From assembly GCF_000024545.1 (NCBI RefSeq), contig NC_013947.1, positions 1,178,001 through 1,242,000 on the forward strand: DNA of 64,000 bases. The letters run 5' to 3'. The notes beneath the pieces were generated by a model that searched no databases, was not told the origin of the DNA, and saw only the letters and a list, made by a program, of their open reading frames with translations. This DNA is from Stackebrandtia nassauensis DSM 44728. Its GTDB lineage: Bacteria; Actinomycetota; Actinomycetes; Mycobacteriales; Micromonosporaceae. A program made the translations under genes and the position numbers. Each line of letters begins with the position of its first letter. The first letter of the stretch is position 1. This document shows positions 8,597 to 16,609 of the stretch, in pieces.

Positions 8597-10207
8597 ATGA
8601 CCTTGGAGTACGCGACGATCCGGCGCCTGGTGGGGTTGACCGATCCGCTCGGGGTGCTGTCGATATACGTCACGGTCGATCCGGCCGAGGAGGCTTCGCG
8701 GCGGCCGTCGTGGTGGTTGCGGATCCGGAATCGGATGGACGAGTTGCGCGCCAGTGCGAGACGGGACGGGTCGCGGGAGTACGAGCGGGCGCTGTTCGGC
8801 ACGCTGGACCGGATCGGCGGTGACCTGGATCGACTCGGCGACGCCGGGACCTCCGGTTTGGGGCGGGCGTTGTTCGCGCCGTTGAGCGGCGACGAGGTGT
8901 ATGAGGTCACGCTGCAACAGCCGTTGGGGGAGGACCTGGTGGTGTGTGATCGGCGCGCGCACGTGAAGCCGTTGCTGGCGGCGGGGATCGCCGTGGCCGG
9001 GGGCGACAGTCTGCGCGTCGTCGACCATCGCTTCGGGCGGGCCGTGGAGCTGGAGACCATCGAGTTCTCCGAGCCCGTTTCCGAATGGCGCGAGATGAAG
9101 GGGCCGCCCAACACCAACCCGGCGCACCCGCAGCAGCCCGGTTCGCAGCGCGATCTGTTCGAGCACCGGTATCTGGAGCATCAGCGCCAGTTCCTGGCGG
9201 CCAAACACCACACTGTGGAGCAACACGCGCGCGACCAGGGTTGGGAGTTCCTCGTCGTCGCGGGTGAGCCGCAGTTGCGGGACGCGCTGTTCGACAATCT
9301 GGCCGACCTGCCCGGCTGCGAGAGGATCCGGTCCGGGCGGACCATCGGGCCCGCCACCCCGGCCCGGATCGCCGACATCGTCGCGCCCGACCTGGATGAG
9401 GCACGGCGGCAGCGCGACACATCGTTGGTGCGCCAGGCGGAGGAGCGCAAGAAGGTCGCCTGGGGACTCGACGAGACCTTGCAGGCCGTGCAGCAGGGAC
9501 AGGCCGAGACGCTGCTGATGCGGCGCGACGGCCAATGGCGGGCCAGCGCCACCGGGGACGGGCAGGTGGTGCCGTCCGGGACGCTGCCGCCGGGAACCGA
9601 ACCCGGCGAGCTGACCGAGGAACCCGATGCCGCCGAACGGCTCATCGAACTGGCCTTCGGCAACGGGGCCCGGGTCGCGCTGCTGCCGCCCGACGCGTCG
9701 GCGTCCTTGGACGAGGCCGACGGACTGGCGGCGCTGCTGCGCTGGTTACCTGGGGTTTTGGCTTCCCGGCGGGCGGGTATCCCGCTGGGAACGGAGGTGA
9801 TTTCAGTGGAACGAGGCGACACCCGGCATGGCAGGGCACTGGATGACGACATGGCGGCCGAGACCGATCTGCGACCCGGCACCTCATCGCGCGGCGACCC
9901 GGAGTCCCCGCTGGAGGACGAGCCCGGTGGCAACGACCGCGACCCGCAGCGCGGCAGCGCACCGGCGGGTATGACGATCGCGGACGTGGAGGGCCGGTTC
10001 CAGCTGGCCAGATACGTTGACACCGGCCGGTTCCCGGCTAGCGCCGAGGAGATCCGCACGATGGCCGTCGCCGCCAACGCCCCCGACCTGTTGCTGACCG
10101 AGCTGACCCGGCTGCCGGAAGGCGAGTACGACACGGTCACCGAAGCCTGGCGGGCCCTGGGACACGGGGTGGAGACGCCGCGCACCGAGCTGGGGGACGA
10201 GGACTGA
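8597..10207 (+). CDS. eRF1-like (VLRF1/baeRF-type) protein fused in frame to DUF2795
   Basis: Residues 1 to about 385 resemble bacterial/archaeal eRF1-like proteins (VLRF1/baeRF group), thought to act on stalled ribosomes as peptidyl-tRNA hydrolase-type factors. Features include IYVTVDP near the N-terminus, a central helical region rich in QAEERKKVAWGLDETL, and the closing block VALLPPDASAS...GLAALLRW, where relatives end. Here the frame does not stop. It continues through 20 residues into a second, usually separate protein with a DUF2795 domain (TIADVEGRFQLARYVDTGRF onward). ATG 8597 is preferred over GTG 8591 because GGGGAG lies nine bases before it. Whether the long fusion is made, or the second part starts on its own at 9806, cannot be decided here. 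Confidence 0.65.
   Translation: MTLEYATIRRLVGLTDPLGVLSIYVTVDPAEEASRRPSWWLRIRNRMDELRASARRDGSREYERALFGTLDRIGGDLDRLGDAGTSGLGRALFAPLSGDEVYEVTLQQPLGEDLVVCDRRAHVKPLLAAGIAVAGGDSLRVVDHRFGRAVELETIEFSEPVSEWREMKGPPNTNPAHPQQPGSQRDLFEHRYLEHQRQFLAAKHHTVEQHARDQGWEFLVVAGEPQLRDALFDNLADLPGCERIRSGRTIGPATPARIADIVAPDLDEARRQRDTSLVRQAEERKKVAWGLDETLQAVQQGQAETLLMRRDGQWRASATGDGQVVPSGTLPPGTEPGELTEEPDAAERLIELAFGNGARVALLPPDASASLDEADGLAALLRWLPGVLASRRAGIPLGTEVISVERGDTRHGRALDDDMAAETDLRPGTSSRGDPESPLEDEPGGNDRDPQRGSAPAGMTIADVEGRFQLARYVDTGRFPASAEEIRTMAVAANAPDLLLTELTRLPEGEYDTVTEAWRALGHGVETPRTELGDED
9806..10207 (+). CDS. DUF2795 protein, internal start inside the fused frame
   Basis: A GTG at 9806, in the same frame as the eRF1-like gene, is preceded by CGGAGGTGA, a near-perfect ribosome binding site, seven bases upstream. 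The 133-residue product starts VERGDTRHGRALDDDM, the usual N-terminus of free-standing actinobacterial DUF2795 proteins. It then has an acidic, disordered stretch and the DUF2795 fold over about the last 65 residues. Function is unknown; such proteins are small and soluble. The intact ribosome site argues that this part is translated independently, even though the upstream stop codon has been lost. Confidence 0.6.
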   Translation: MERGDTRHGRALDDDMAAETDLRPGTSSRGDPESPLEDEPGGNDRDPQRGSAPAGMTIADVEGRFQLARYVDTGRFPASAEEIRTMAVAANAPDLLLTELTRLPEGEYDTVTEAWRALGHGVETPRTELGDED

Positions 10208-10212
10208 CCGTC

Positions 10213-10230
10213 CCCGGGACGACTCCCGGG
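10213..10230. terminator. Hairpin between convergent genes
   Basis: CCCGGGA (10213-10219), loop CGAC, TCCCGGG (10224-10230). It lies between the DUF2795 stop and the converging membrane-protein stop. There is no U-tract, so termination is plausible but not canonical. Confidence 0.4.
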
Positions 10231-10269
10231 AACGGCCGGCCGATCGTGGTCGTGGTCTCGTCGGCGGGC

Positions 10270-11634
10270 TTACGCGAAACCGAACACCGGCGGGAACACG
10301 AGCACGACGATCCACGCCCACACCGCGTACACGGCGACGTAACCGGTCTGCCAGCGCTCCAGGCGCGGGAACGGCGTCCGGCCCTTGGCGATCCCCAGGA
10401 ACAGCCAGGCCGAGACGGCCAGGTTGGCGAACAGGATGACGTTCTCGCCCAGGGCCGCGCTCTTGTTGGGCGTGAAACCGAACTCGGTGATGCGGCCGGT
10501 GATCGCCAGCAACACCAGGACGTCCACGACGAGCGCACTGCCCACAAGGGCCAGTTGGAGCCAGTCGAAGACCCCGGCCGGCGCATGTGGATCCCGCGCC
10601 GAGATCGAGTACAGCAGCAGCCCCAGCACGACGACCAGCAGCAGGTTGAACAGGATCAGCACCTCCCGATCCACGTCGATGCCGCTGTTGGTCCACACGA
10701 TCGCGGCCAGAACGGCCACAATGGTCGCCGCGAACAGCGGCGTGAACACGCGGGTGAGCACCGGCGCCATGTTCTCGATGACGCTCTGCTTGGCCTCCAC
10801 CAGCCACGCGGCCACGACGACCGCGGCCATCCCGCCACACGGCACCAGCCATGACGCGATGAAGTTCGAGGCGTCGAGCCCGATCGCGGCGAAGGTCCCC
10901 GCCGTGAACGCGGCCAGCACTCCGCCGCCGAGTCCGATCAGGACGAAGTAGATGAACCACTCGCCGGTGAACCGGATGAAGTCCATCCGCCTGCTGTCCG
11001 AACGCCAGTCCCCGCCCGCGTAGGCGACAGCGACCACGAGCCACAGCGCCAGCGGCAGGTGGATCGCCGTCAGCACGATGCTCTGATCCTCCTCGGCCAA
11101 CGGATACGCGTTCGCCCCCACGGCGCCCAGGACGAACAGTCCCGCCAGCACCGCGATCACGCCCCACCCGGCCCGGCGCCGCCACACGAAGTACGCGGCC
11201 AGCGGCGGCAAAGCGAACAGGCTCATGTTGCGCGCGTAGAAGTCCGCGTCCGCGTCGAAGTCCAGCCCGAACACGGACGGCACCTTGATCGCGATCGCCC
11301 CGAGCAGCGCGCACGCGATCATGGCCAACAGCTCGCGCCGTCCGCCCCCCTTCTCGGCCTCGGGCTCCCCGGCCAGCACCAGCTGCTTCCACAACCGATC
11401 CGAATGCTCGCGGGCGAACTCCCGCGACAACTCGTTGAGGCTGCCCATCCGCTTCACGGCGATGAGAAACGCCTCGTCGGGTCGCAGCCCCGTCTCACTC
11501 AGATCGGTGATCCGCCCCCGCAGATGGTCCTCCAGTTCGTCCACATCGGTGTCATGGATCGCCCGGCGCCGCAACATGTACGCCCGCCACTCAGCGATCT
11601 GGGCCTCCACGTCGGCACCATTCTCAGCGGTCAT
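10270..11634 (-). CDS. Permease-prefix-domain membrane protein, PadR partner
   Basis: A 454-residue protein. The N-terminal ~80 residues are soluble and helical, with WRAYMLRRRAI and VDELEDHLRGRI. This is the permease-prefix type of domain often found in proteins encoded beside PadR regulators. About 12 hydrophobic helices follow. No transport motif or enzyme motif is evident. ATG 11634 is chosen because GGAGGGG lies six bases upstream; it begins two bases after the padR stop, so the two genes form one operon. By analogy with other PadR-linked pairs, the membrane protein may respond to envelope stress or export a compound, but this is inference. Confidence 0.7.
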   Translation of the reverse strand: MTAENGADVEAQIAEWRAYMLRRRAIHDTDVDELEDHLRGRITDLSETGLRPDEAFLIAVKRMGSLNELSREFAREHSDRLWKQLVLAGEPEAEKGGGRRELLAMIACALLGAIAIKVPSVFGLDFDADADFYARNMSLFALPPLAAYFVWRRRAGWGVIAVLAGLFVLGAVGANAYPLAEEDQSIVLTAIHLPLALWLVVAVAYAGGDWRSDSRRMDFIRFTGEWFIYFVLIGLGGGVLAAFTAGTFAAIGLDASNFIASWLVPCGGMAAVVVAAWLVEAKQSVIENMAPVLTRVFTPLFAATIVAVLAAIVWTNSGIDVDREVLILFNLLLVVVLGLLLYSISARDPHAPAGVFDWLQLALVGSALVVDVLVLLAITGRITEFGFTPNKSAALGENVILFANLAVSAWLFLGIAKGRTPFPRLERWQTGYVAVYAVWAWIVVLVFPPVFGFA

Positions 11635-11636
11635 CG

Positions 11637-12005
11637 TCACCCCTCCAACGCCGGTATCGTGCCCGGATCGAAAGACCGGGAGGCGTTCCAGATGTCCTTC
11701 AGCGCGTCCACGACAGCGGCCCACTGCCGCTGCTGCTCGGCCAGCTCGGCCCGCCCCCGCTCGGTGATGCTGTAGTACTTCCGCCGCCGCCCCCCGTCCG
11801 GAGTACGCCAGGCCGAAGCCACATAACCCAACCGCTCCAACCGATGCAACAGCGGATACAACAGCCCCTCGGTCCACTCCAACTGCCCGCCGGACCGCTG
11901 ACTGACCTGCTTGAGAATCGCGTACCCGTAACTCTCCTCCTCGGCCAGGATCCCCAGCACCAACGGCGTGGCCGAGGCGGCCACCAAATCCTTGGCGATG
12001 CGCAT
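11637..12005 (-). CDS. PadR-family transcriptional regulator
   Basis: A 122-residue winged-helix repressor. LVLGILAEEESYGYAILKQV and the GLLYPLLHRLERLGYV wing region are the PadR signature, and the basic RRRKYYSITERGR segment forms the beta-wing. The C-terminal helix for dimerisation is short, as in the PadR-s2 type. AAGGAGG sits eight bases before ATG 12005. It is the first gene of a two-gene operon with the membrane protein. The upstream region carries repeated CTAG-based elements, which probably represent its own operator. Confidence 0.88.
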   Translation of the reverse strand: MRIAKDLVAASATPLVLGILAEEESYGYAILKQVSQRSGGQLEWTEGLLYPLLHRLERLGYVASAWRTPDGGRRRKYYSITERGRAELAEQQRQWAAVVDALKDIWNASRSFDPGTIPALEG

Positions 12006-12021
12006 TCCCTGCGCCTCCTTA

Positions 12022-12068
12022 CCCTAGAACATCTAGGCATAGCACTTCTAGGCATAGTACTTCTAGGG
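12022..12068 (-). promoter_or_regulatory. Tandem/inverted CTAG repeats, likely PadR operator
   Basis: Two adjacent 15-base repeats, CTAGGCATAGCACTT (12033-12047) and CTAGGCATAGTACTT (12048-12062), differ at one base. Outer half-sites CCCTAGAA (12022-12029) and TTCTAGGG (12061-12068) form an inverted pair. CTAG occurs four times, at 12024, 12033, 12048 and 12063 (spacings 9, 15 and 15). The array ends about 15 bases before the padR start and would cover its promoter, which fits autorepression. Confidence 0.6.
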
Positions 12069-12181
12069 TTCCGCCATCGTCAACTCGCGGATTCGGTGGC
12101 CCCCGGGCCCGCCGCCCGGCTTCGGTTTCCAGAGAGTGGGGTATGTCACTATTTGCATCGGTAAACCTGTTGTGGTCCCGA

Positions 12182-12195
12182 TCGGGTATACCCGA
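12182..12195. promoter_or_regulatory. 14-bp perfect palindrome upstream of sigma factor gene
   Basis: TCGGGTATACCCGA is a perfect 14-base palindrome ending 29 bases before the sigma gene start, in the 162-base region after the padR operator. Its position fits a regulator site or part of the sigma gene promoter. Confidence 0.35.
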
Positions 12196-12224
12196 CTCCG
12201 GTGCTGAAACGGTGAGGATGGTCG

Positions 12225-12752
12225 ATGGATCATGACAGGGCGGATTCCGAGTTCCGCGACTTCGTGGCGTCCCGACTCGACCGGCTGCGACGGTTGGCGT
12301 TCTTGATGTGCGGTGACATGCACCGCGCCGAGGACGCCGTCCAACTCGCGCTGGCGAAGCTGTACGCCGTGTGGTTTCGGGTCGAACCCGACAGCCTCGA
12401 CGCCTACGTGCGTCGCATCGTCATCAACACCGTCAAGACCCAGTACTCGCGGCTGTGGACCAAACGGGAGCACTGCACCAGTGCCACCCCCGAGCGGGCC
12501 GCCGGGGACAGCAACGCTCGCACCGCGGATCGGGTGGCGATCCTGGAGGCGTTGGCGCGGCTGCCCCGTCGGCAGCGCGCGGTGGTGGTGCTGCGGTTTT
12601 GGGAGGACCGGTCGGTGGCCGAGACCGCCGAGATCATGCGCTGCTCGCAGGGAGCCGTGAAGAGTCACACGTCGCGGGGGCTGGGAAAGCTGCGGGATCT
12701 GCTGTCCGATACGTACTCGTTGGAGGGGATGGTCGTGCCATGCCGGACCTGA
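12225..12752 (+). CDS. ECF-type RNA polymerase sigma factor (SigE family of actinomycetes)
   Basis: A 175-residue sigma-70 family protein with region 2 (RLAFLMCGDMHRAEDAVQLALAKLY, residues ~25-50) and region 4 (ALARLPRRQRAVVVLRFWEDRSVAETAEIM, then GAVKSHTSRGLGKLR). Length and architecture match the actinomycete 50-53 type group usually labelled SigE family. ATG 12225 follows GAGG at seven bases. The next gene overlaps its 3' end by 13 bases, placing a single-pass membrane protein where an anti-sigma factor would normally be. Confidence 0.85.
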   Translation: MDHDRADSEFRDFVASRLDRLRRLAFLMCGDMHRAEDAVQLALAKLYAVWFRVEPDSLDAYVRRIVINTVKTQYSRLWTKREHCTSATPERAAGDSNARTADRVAILEALARLPRRQRAVVVLRFWEDRSVAETAEIMRCSQGAVKSHTSRGLGKLRDLLSDTYSLEGMVVPCRT

Positions 12753-13672
12753 GAGAACTGCTCGACCGGGCGCTGCCGGACGCGTGGGAGGCCGCCGGAT
12801 CGTCCGTTGACGCGGCGATGGCGCGTGGCTCCCGTATCCGGCGCCGCCGTCGGATCGCGTCCACGGCGGCGATAGTCGGGTCGTTCCTCGCTGTGGTGCT
12901 GGTCGCGTCCAGTGTGGTGGGTATGTGGCGCGGGGACGAGTCGCCTCCGGCTGACTCTCTGAAGGGCTCTCCCGCCTTCGAACTTCCCGCGCTGGACTCC
13001 GGCGAGCTCTACTACTGGGACGCTTACCCGGAGTCCTCCGACGAGGAATCCGAGCTGCTCGAACCGTACGACAAGGCGCTCGACGACTTCCTGATCGCCG
13101 GCGATTCCGTACTGCTCGATCCGGGCGAATCGGTGAACTTCAGTCGCGAGGGCCGGAAACTGATGCGGGACAACGGTGGCGACTACTACACGAGCACCGT
13201 CGGGGACAAGATCGTCCACAAGCAGCCCGTCTACTACACCACGTTCGACTCCCCGGACGGCGAATCCGTGTACGTCGACGTCATTCCCCGCGGGGGATTC
13301 ACGGCTGGTTCGACAAGGGATGCCGACTGGGAAACCGAGGGCGACTACATGGGCGGAGGCGACGACGCCACCTACCTCATCGCCTGCGGCGAACACCTCG
13401 AAGGCGACGGGAAGGCAACCTACGACGAGGTCACCGCCGAATGCGAGGAGGTCACCGACTCGACCGGGCAGGAGGTCGTGCGCGGGCTCGAGACCCGTGT
13501 GTCGAAGGACGACGGCGACACCTACTACTACGGCAGGATCGTGCTGTACCGCGATGACGGCACCGCCGTTCGGGTGCGTATCAACAGTGAGCAGAAGAAG
13601 GCCGGGATTCCGACGCTGATGGACGTGATGACCGAGCTGGCCACCGCGCTGCCGTCGGATCCGGTTCGATAG
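12740..13672 (+). CDS. Single-pass membrane protein, possible anti-sigma partner
   Basis: A 310-residue protein starting inside the 3' end of the sigma gene (ATG 12740), so the two are translationally coupled. Residues 1-35 are cytoplasmic and end in an RRRRR-type basic cluster. One membrane helix follows (~36-60), then a 250-residue extracytoplasmic domain rich in Asp, Glu, Tyr and Gly. There is no zinc-binding HxxxCxxC anti-sigma motif. Its place and topology suggest control of the sigma factor, but the very short cytoplasmic part is unusual for that, so the role is uncertain. Confidence 0.65.
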   Translation: MPDLRELLDRALPDAWEAAGSSVDAAMARGSRIRRRRRIASTAAIVGSFLAVVLVASSVVGMWRGDESPPADSLKGSPAFELPALDSGELYYWDAYPESSDEESELLEPYDKALDDFLIAGDSVLLDPGESVNFSREGRKLMRDNGGDYYTSTVGDKIVHKQPVYYTTFDSPDGESVYVDVIPRGGFTAGSTRDADWETEGDYMGGGDDATYLIACGEHLEGDGKATYDEVTAECEEVTDSTGQEVVRGLETRVSKDDGDTYYYGRIVLYRDDGTAVRVRINSEQKKAGIPTLMDVMTELATALPSDPVR

Positions 13673-13724
13673 CGCGCGGAAATCAGGGCTCTGGCTGTCC
13701 TGATACGGCTCTACCGTCGCGGTC

Positions 13725-14849
13725 ATGACACAGATCGAACCGTTCACCATCGACATCGCCCAGTCCGAACTCGACGAACTGACCGCTCGGCTCGAGCACA
13801 CCCGTTGGCCTGACGAGCTTCCCGGCGTCGGCTGGTCCTACGGCACCGCGCTGGGCTACGTCCGCGACCTGGCCGGCCATTGGCGCGACGGTTTCGACTG
13901 GCGTGCTCAGGAGGCTCGTCTCAACGAGCTGCCCCAGTTCACCACGAGGATCGACGGGCAGACGATCCACTTCGTACACGTAAGGTCGCCGGAGCCGGAC
14001 GCGTTGCCGCTGATCCTCACCCACGGCTGGCCCAGCACCTTCGCGGACTTCGCCGCGATGGTGGGACCGTTGACGAATCCCCGGGCTCACGGGGGTGACC
14101 CCGCCGACGCCTTCGACGTGGTGATCCCGTCGGTGCCGGGGTTCGCGTTCTCCGGGCCGACCACCGAGACCGGCTGGGACTGCCAGCGGGTGGCGGCGGC
14201 CTGGGCGGAGTTGATGCGCAGGTTGGGGTATGACCGCTATGGCGTGCAGGGCAGCGATTTCGGGGCCCTGGTGACGCCGAGGCTGGCCCGGTCGCAGCCG
14301 GATCGGGTGGTGGGGATGCACCTCAACGCGGTGCCCACCATGCCGCAGGTGGATCCGTCCGAAATGGATGACCTGAGTGCCGAGGAGCGGGAGTACTTCG
14401 CCGGGATGGATCAGTGGGAGGAGGTGTCGGGATACGCGGTCGTGCAGAGCACCCGTCCGCAGACGCTGGCCTACGCGTTGAGCGATTCGCCGGTGGGGCA
14501 GTTGGCCTGGTACGGCGACTGGTACGCCGCGCACGGCACCAAGGTCGGCGACCTGTCGCCGGACCGGATCCTCACCAACGTCTCGCTGTTCTGGTTCACC
14601 CGCACCGGAGGTTCGGCGATCCGGTTGTACAAGGAGAGCGCGGCGGCCTGGGCCGAGCAGCCCGAACGGTCGGAGGTGCCGACCGGTCTGACGTTCTTCA
14701 AGGGCGAGAACGGGGTCCGCCGTTTCGCGGAGCGGGAGTACCGCGTCACGCACTGGACCCACCACGACGCGGGCGGGCACTTCGCCGCCCTCGAAGTGCC
14801 CGAACTGCTGGCGGGCGACATCCGGACCTTCTTCCGAGAAGTTCGATGA
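13725..14849 (+). CDS. Epoxide hydrolase family alpha/beta hydrolase
   Basis: A 374-residue protein with the EHN (epoxide hydrolase N-terminal) domain over residues 1-110, including LTARLEHTRWPDELPG, and an alpha/beta hydrolase core. HGWPSTFADF is the oxyanion HGxP motif. QGSDFGALV is the nucleophile elbow with Asp. The late THWTHHDAGGHFAALE supplies the charge-relay His. These are the marks of microsomal-type epoxide hydrolases, which open epoxides to diols through an Asp ester. Substrate is unknown. It appears to be a single gene. The ATG follows the preceding stop by 52 bases. Confidence 0.85.
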   Translation: MTQIEPFTIDIAQSELDELTARLEHTRWPDELPGVGWSYGTALGYVRDLAGHWRDGFDWRAQEARLNELPQFTTRIDGQTIHFVHVRSPEPDALPLILTHGWPSTFADFAAMVGPLTNPRAHGGDPADAFDVVIPSVPGFAFSGPTTETGWDCQRVAAAWAELMRRLGYDRYGVQGSDFGALVTPRLARSQPDRVVGMHLNAVPTMPQVDPSEMDDLSAEEREYFAGMDQWEEVSGYAVVQSTRPQTLAYALSDSPVGQLAWYGDWYAAHGTKVGDLSPDRILTNVSLFWFTRTGGSAIRLYKESAAAWAEQPERSEVPTGLTFFKGENGVRRFAEREYRVTHWTHHDAGGHFAALEVPELLAGDIRTFFREVR

Positions 14850-14939
14850 GCGCGTGAGGTCTGGCCCGTCACCGGCGTTTCAGGCTCCGGTACCGGCGTT
14901 CGTCGACCATCCGTCAACTCGGGGCGCCTGAATAAGGCC

Positions 14940-15689
14940 ATGCCCATCGAATCAAGCGGTACCGCGACCGCGACGCGGCGGTACATCGTGCGAACCTCTC
15001 GCAATCCCGACGAGATCATTGACGCCCAACGACTTCGCTACCAGGTCTTCGCCACCGAAGGCGGTGCTTTCCTGCCGCAGGCCCGCGACGGCCGCGACAT
15101 CGACGACTTCGATTTCCACTGTGATCACCTGATCGTCACCGAGGAGGCCACCGGGGAAACCGTCGGCACCTATCGGCTGCTGCCGCCGGGCCGCCGCCGG
15201 ACGCTGTACTCCGACACCGAGTTCGACCTGTCGGCGCTGGATCCGCTGCGGCCGGCCATGATCGAGGCCGGACGCGCCTGCGTGCACCCCGACCACCGCG
15301 ACGGGGCCGCGATCGGCACGCTGTGGTCCGGCATCGCCGACTACCTGCGTCGGACCGGCCACCGGTACCTCATCGGCTGCTGTTCACTGTCGCTGGACGA
15401 GGACGGCGCGCAGGCCGCCGCCGTGTGGGACCGGGTGCGGGACAAGCACTTGGCGCCCGAGGACCTGCGGGTCACGCCGAAACTGCCCTGGGACAACCGC
15501 GACGTCCCGCGTGCCGCCAAGGTGCGGATTCCGCCGCTGCTGCGCGGGTACCTGCGGCTGGGGGCGGTGGCCTGTGGACCGGCCGCCTACGACCCGGACT
15601 TCGGGACGGCGGACCTGTTGATGCTGTTGGACCTGGAGCGGCTCAACCTCCGCTATGCCCGGTACTTCGGACTGGACGTCCGCCGGTGA
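14940..15689 (+). CDS. OlsB-like GNAT N-acyltransferase
   Basis: A 249-residue acyltransferase of the hemolysin/OlsB group (Acetyltransf_5). The AQRLRYQVFATEGGAF block, GETVGTYRLLPP and the IEAGRACVHPDHRDGAAIGTLW motif are typical of enzymes that transfer an acyl chain from ACP to the alpha-amine of ornithine to give lyso-ornithine lipid. The next gene, overlapping by four bases (GTGA), encodes a PlsC-type O-acyltransferase, the normal OlsA partner. The pair therefore probably makes ornithine lipid or a related aminolipid. The amino acid acylated cannot be read from sequence. Confidence 0.75.
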   Translation: MPIESSGTATATRRYIVRTSRNPDEIIDAQRLRYQVFATEGGAFLPQARDGRDIDDFDFHCDHLIVTEEATGETVGTYRLLPPGRRRTLYSDTEFDLSALDPLRPAMIEAGRACVHPDHRDGAAIGTLWSGIADYLRRTGHRYLIGCCSLSLDEDGAQAAAVWDRVRDKHLAPEDLRVTPKLPWDNRDVPRAAKVRIPPLLRGYLRLGAVACGPAAYDPDFGTADLLMLLDLERLNLRYARYFGLDVRR

Positions 15690-16456
15690 ACGGCTGGTTT
15701 CCGTCCGCGCCCTGCCAACCGCACTCCTGTGTGGATGAACCTGGGCGCCGGGCGGCCTGGCCGCGTCGGTTGCTGCGCTGGGGCGCGGTGGCCGCGGTGC
15801 TGGCGGCCGGGATCCTCGTGCCGCGCCCTCGGCTGGCCCGGGCGCTGCTGCGGGCGGCCGGGGTGCGGGTGGTGGTGCGTGGCAAGGCTCCCCGGACCGG
15901 GCTGGTGGTCGGCAACCACGTGTCCTGGTTGGACGTGGTGGTGTTCGTCGGCTGGTTCGGCTGCCGGATGCTGGCCAAGACCGAGGTGCGGCGATGGCCG
16001 GTGATCGGCGTCGCGGCCCGGCGGTTGCGGGTGCTGTTCATCGATCGCGACAGCCTGCGCCGACTGCCCGAAACCGTCGACAGTGTCGCCGAAGCGCTGC
16101 GCGACGGCGACCTGATCGGGGCGTTCCCCGAAGGCACGACCTGGTGCGGCCGGGCCATGGGACGGTTCCGCCCGGCGGTGTTCCAGGCCGCGGCCGATTC
16201 CGGCGCGCCGGTAACGCCCGTCGCGTTGGAGTTCACCGTGGATGGACGGCGGTCGAGTGTGGCGGCGTTCGTGGGCCAGGACACCGTCGTGGCGTCGCTG
16301 AGCCGCGTGATCGCCGCTCGCGGCGTGCGGGTGGAGGCGCAGCTGCTGCCGCCGCGCACCGGATCCGACCGTCGCGTGCTGGCCAGCGCCGCCCACGAGG
16401 ACGTGTCCCGGGCTCGCGGTTACGGCGTCGGGCACGTGGTGGTGCGAGCTCCATGA
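15686..16456 (+). CDS. 1-acyl-glycerol-phosphate/lyso-ornithine lipid acyltransferase (PlsC/OlsA-like)
   Basis: A 256-residue PlsC-family membrane acyltransferase. A hydrophobic anchor lies near residues 33-50. GNHVSWLDV matches the catalytic NHxxxxD motif (His and Asp), and FPEGTT is the glycerol-phosphate or head-group binding motif. GTG 15686 overlaps the stop of the OlsB-like gene (GTGA), which fixes the start and couples the genes. In the olsBA context the second acylation of lyso-ornithine lipid is the likeliest role; acyl-glycerol-3-phosphate as acceptor remains possible. Confidence 0.78.
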   Translation: MNGWFPSAPCQPHSCVDEPGRRAAWPRRLLRWGAVAAVLAAGILVPRPRLARALLRAAGVRVVVRGKAPRTGLVVGNHVSWLDVVVFVGWFGCRMLAKTEVRRWPVIGVAARRLRVLFIDRDSLRRLPETVDSVAEALRDGDLIGAFPEGTTWCGRAMGRFRPAVFQAAADSGAPVTPVALEFTVDGRRSSVAAFVGQDTVVASLSRVIAARGVRVEAQLLPPRTGSDRRVLASAAHEDVSRARGYGVGHVVVRAP

Positions 16457-16462
16457 GGGACG

Positions 16463-16496
16463 AAAAAACCGCTGGCCTGGTTTTCCAGGCCAGCGG
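16463..16496 (-). terminator. Intrinsic terminator downstream of tRNA-Ala
   Basis: CCGCTGGCCTGG (16469-16480), TTTT loop, CCAGGCCAGCGG (16485-16496): a perfect 12-bp stem. On the minus strand it is followed by six T residues (A6 at 16463-16468). It ends the minus-strand tRNA transcript and also lies seven bases beyond the acyltransferase stop on the other strand. Confidence 0.85.
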
Positions 16497-16518
16497 CGAT
16501 GTCGCTTCGCTTAACGAG

Positions 16519-16591
16519 TGGAGCTGAGGGGACTTGAACCCCTGACCCCAACACTGCCAGTGTTGTGCGCTACCAGCTGCGCCACAGCCCC
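16519..16591 (-). tRNA. tRNA-Ala (anticodon GGC)
   Basis: The 73-nt minus-strand sequence folds into a cloverleaf. The acceptor stem is GGGGCTG/CAGCTCC with one G-U pair, the anticodon stem CAACA/TGTTG flanks loop CTGGCAG (anticodon GGC), and the T arm is AGGGG-TTCAAGT-CCCCT. The discriminator base is A and CCA is not encoded. A strong terminator follows 22 bases downstream. Confidence 0.97.
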
Positions 16592-16609
16592 GAGGGCGAC
16601 GCGACCGGA

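Noticed and set aside
12033-12062. Tandem repeat considered as a CRISPR fragment
   Set aside because: Units are adjacent without unique spacers; they fit a regulator site.
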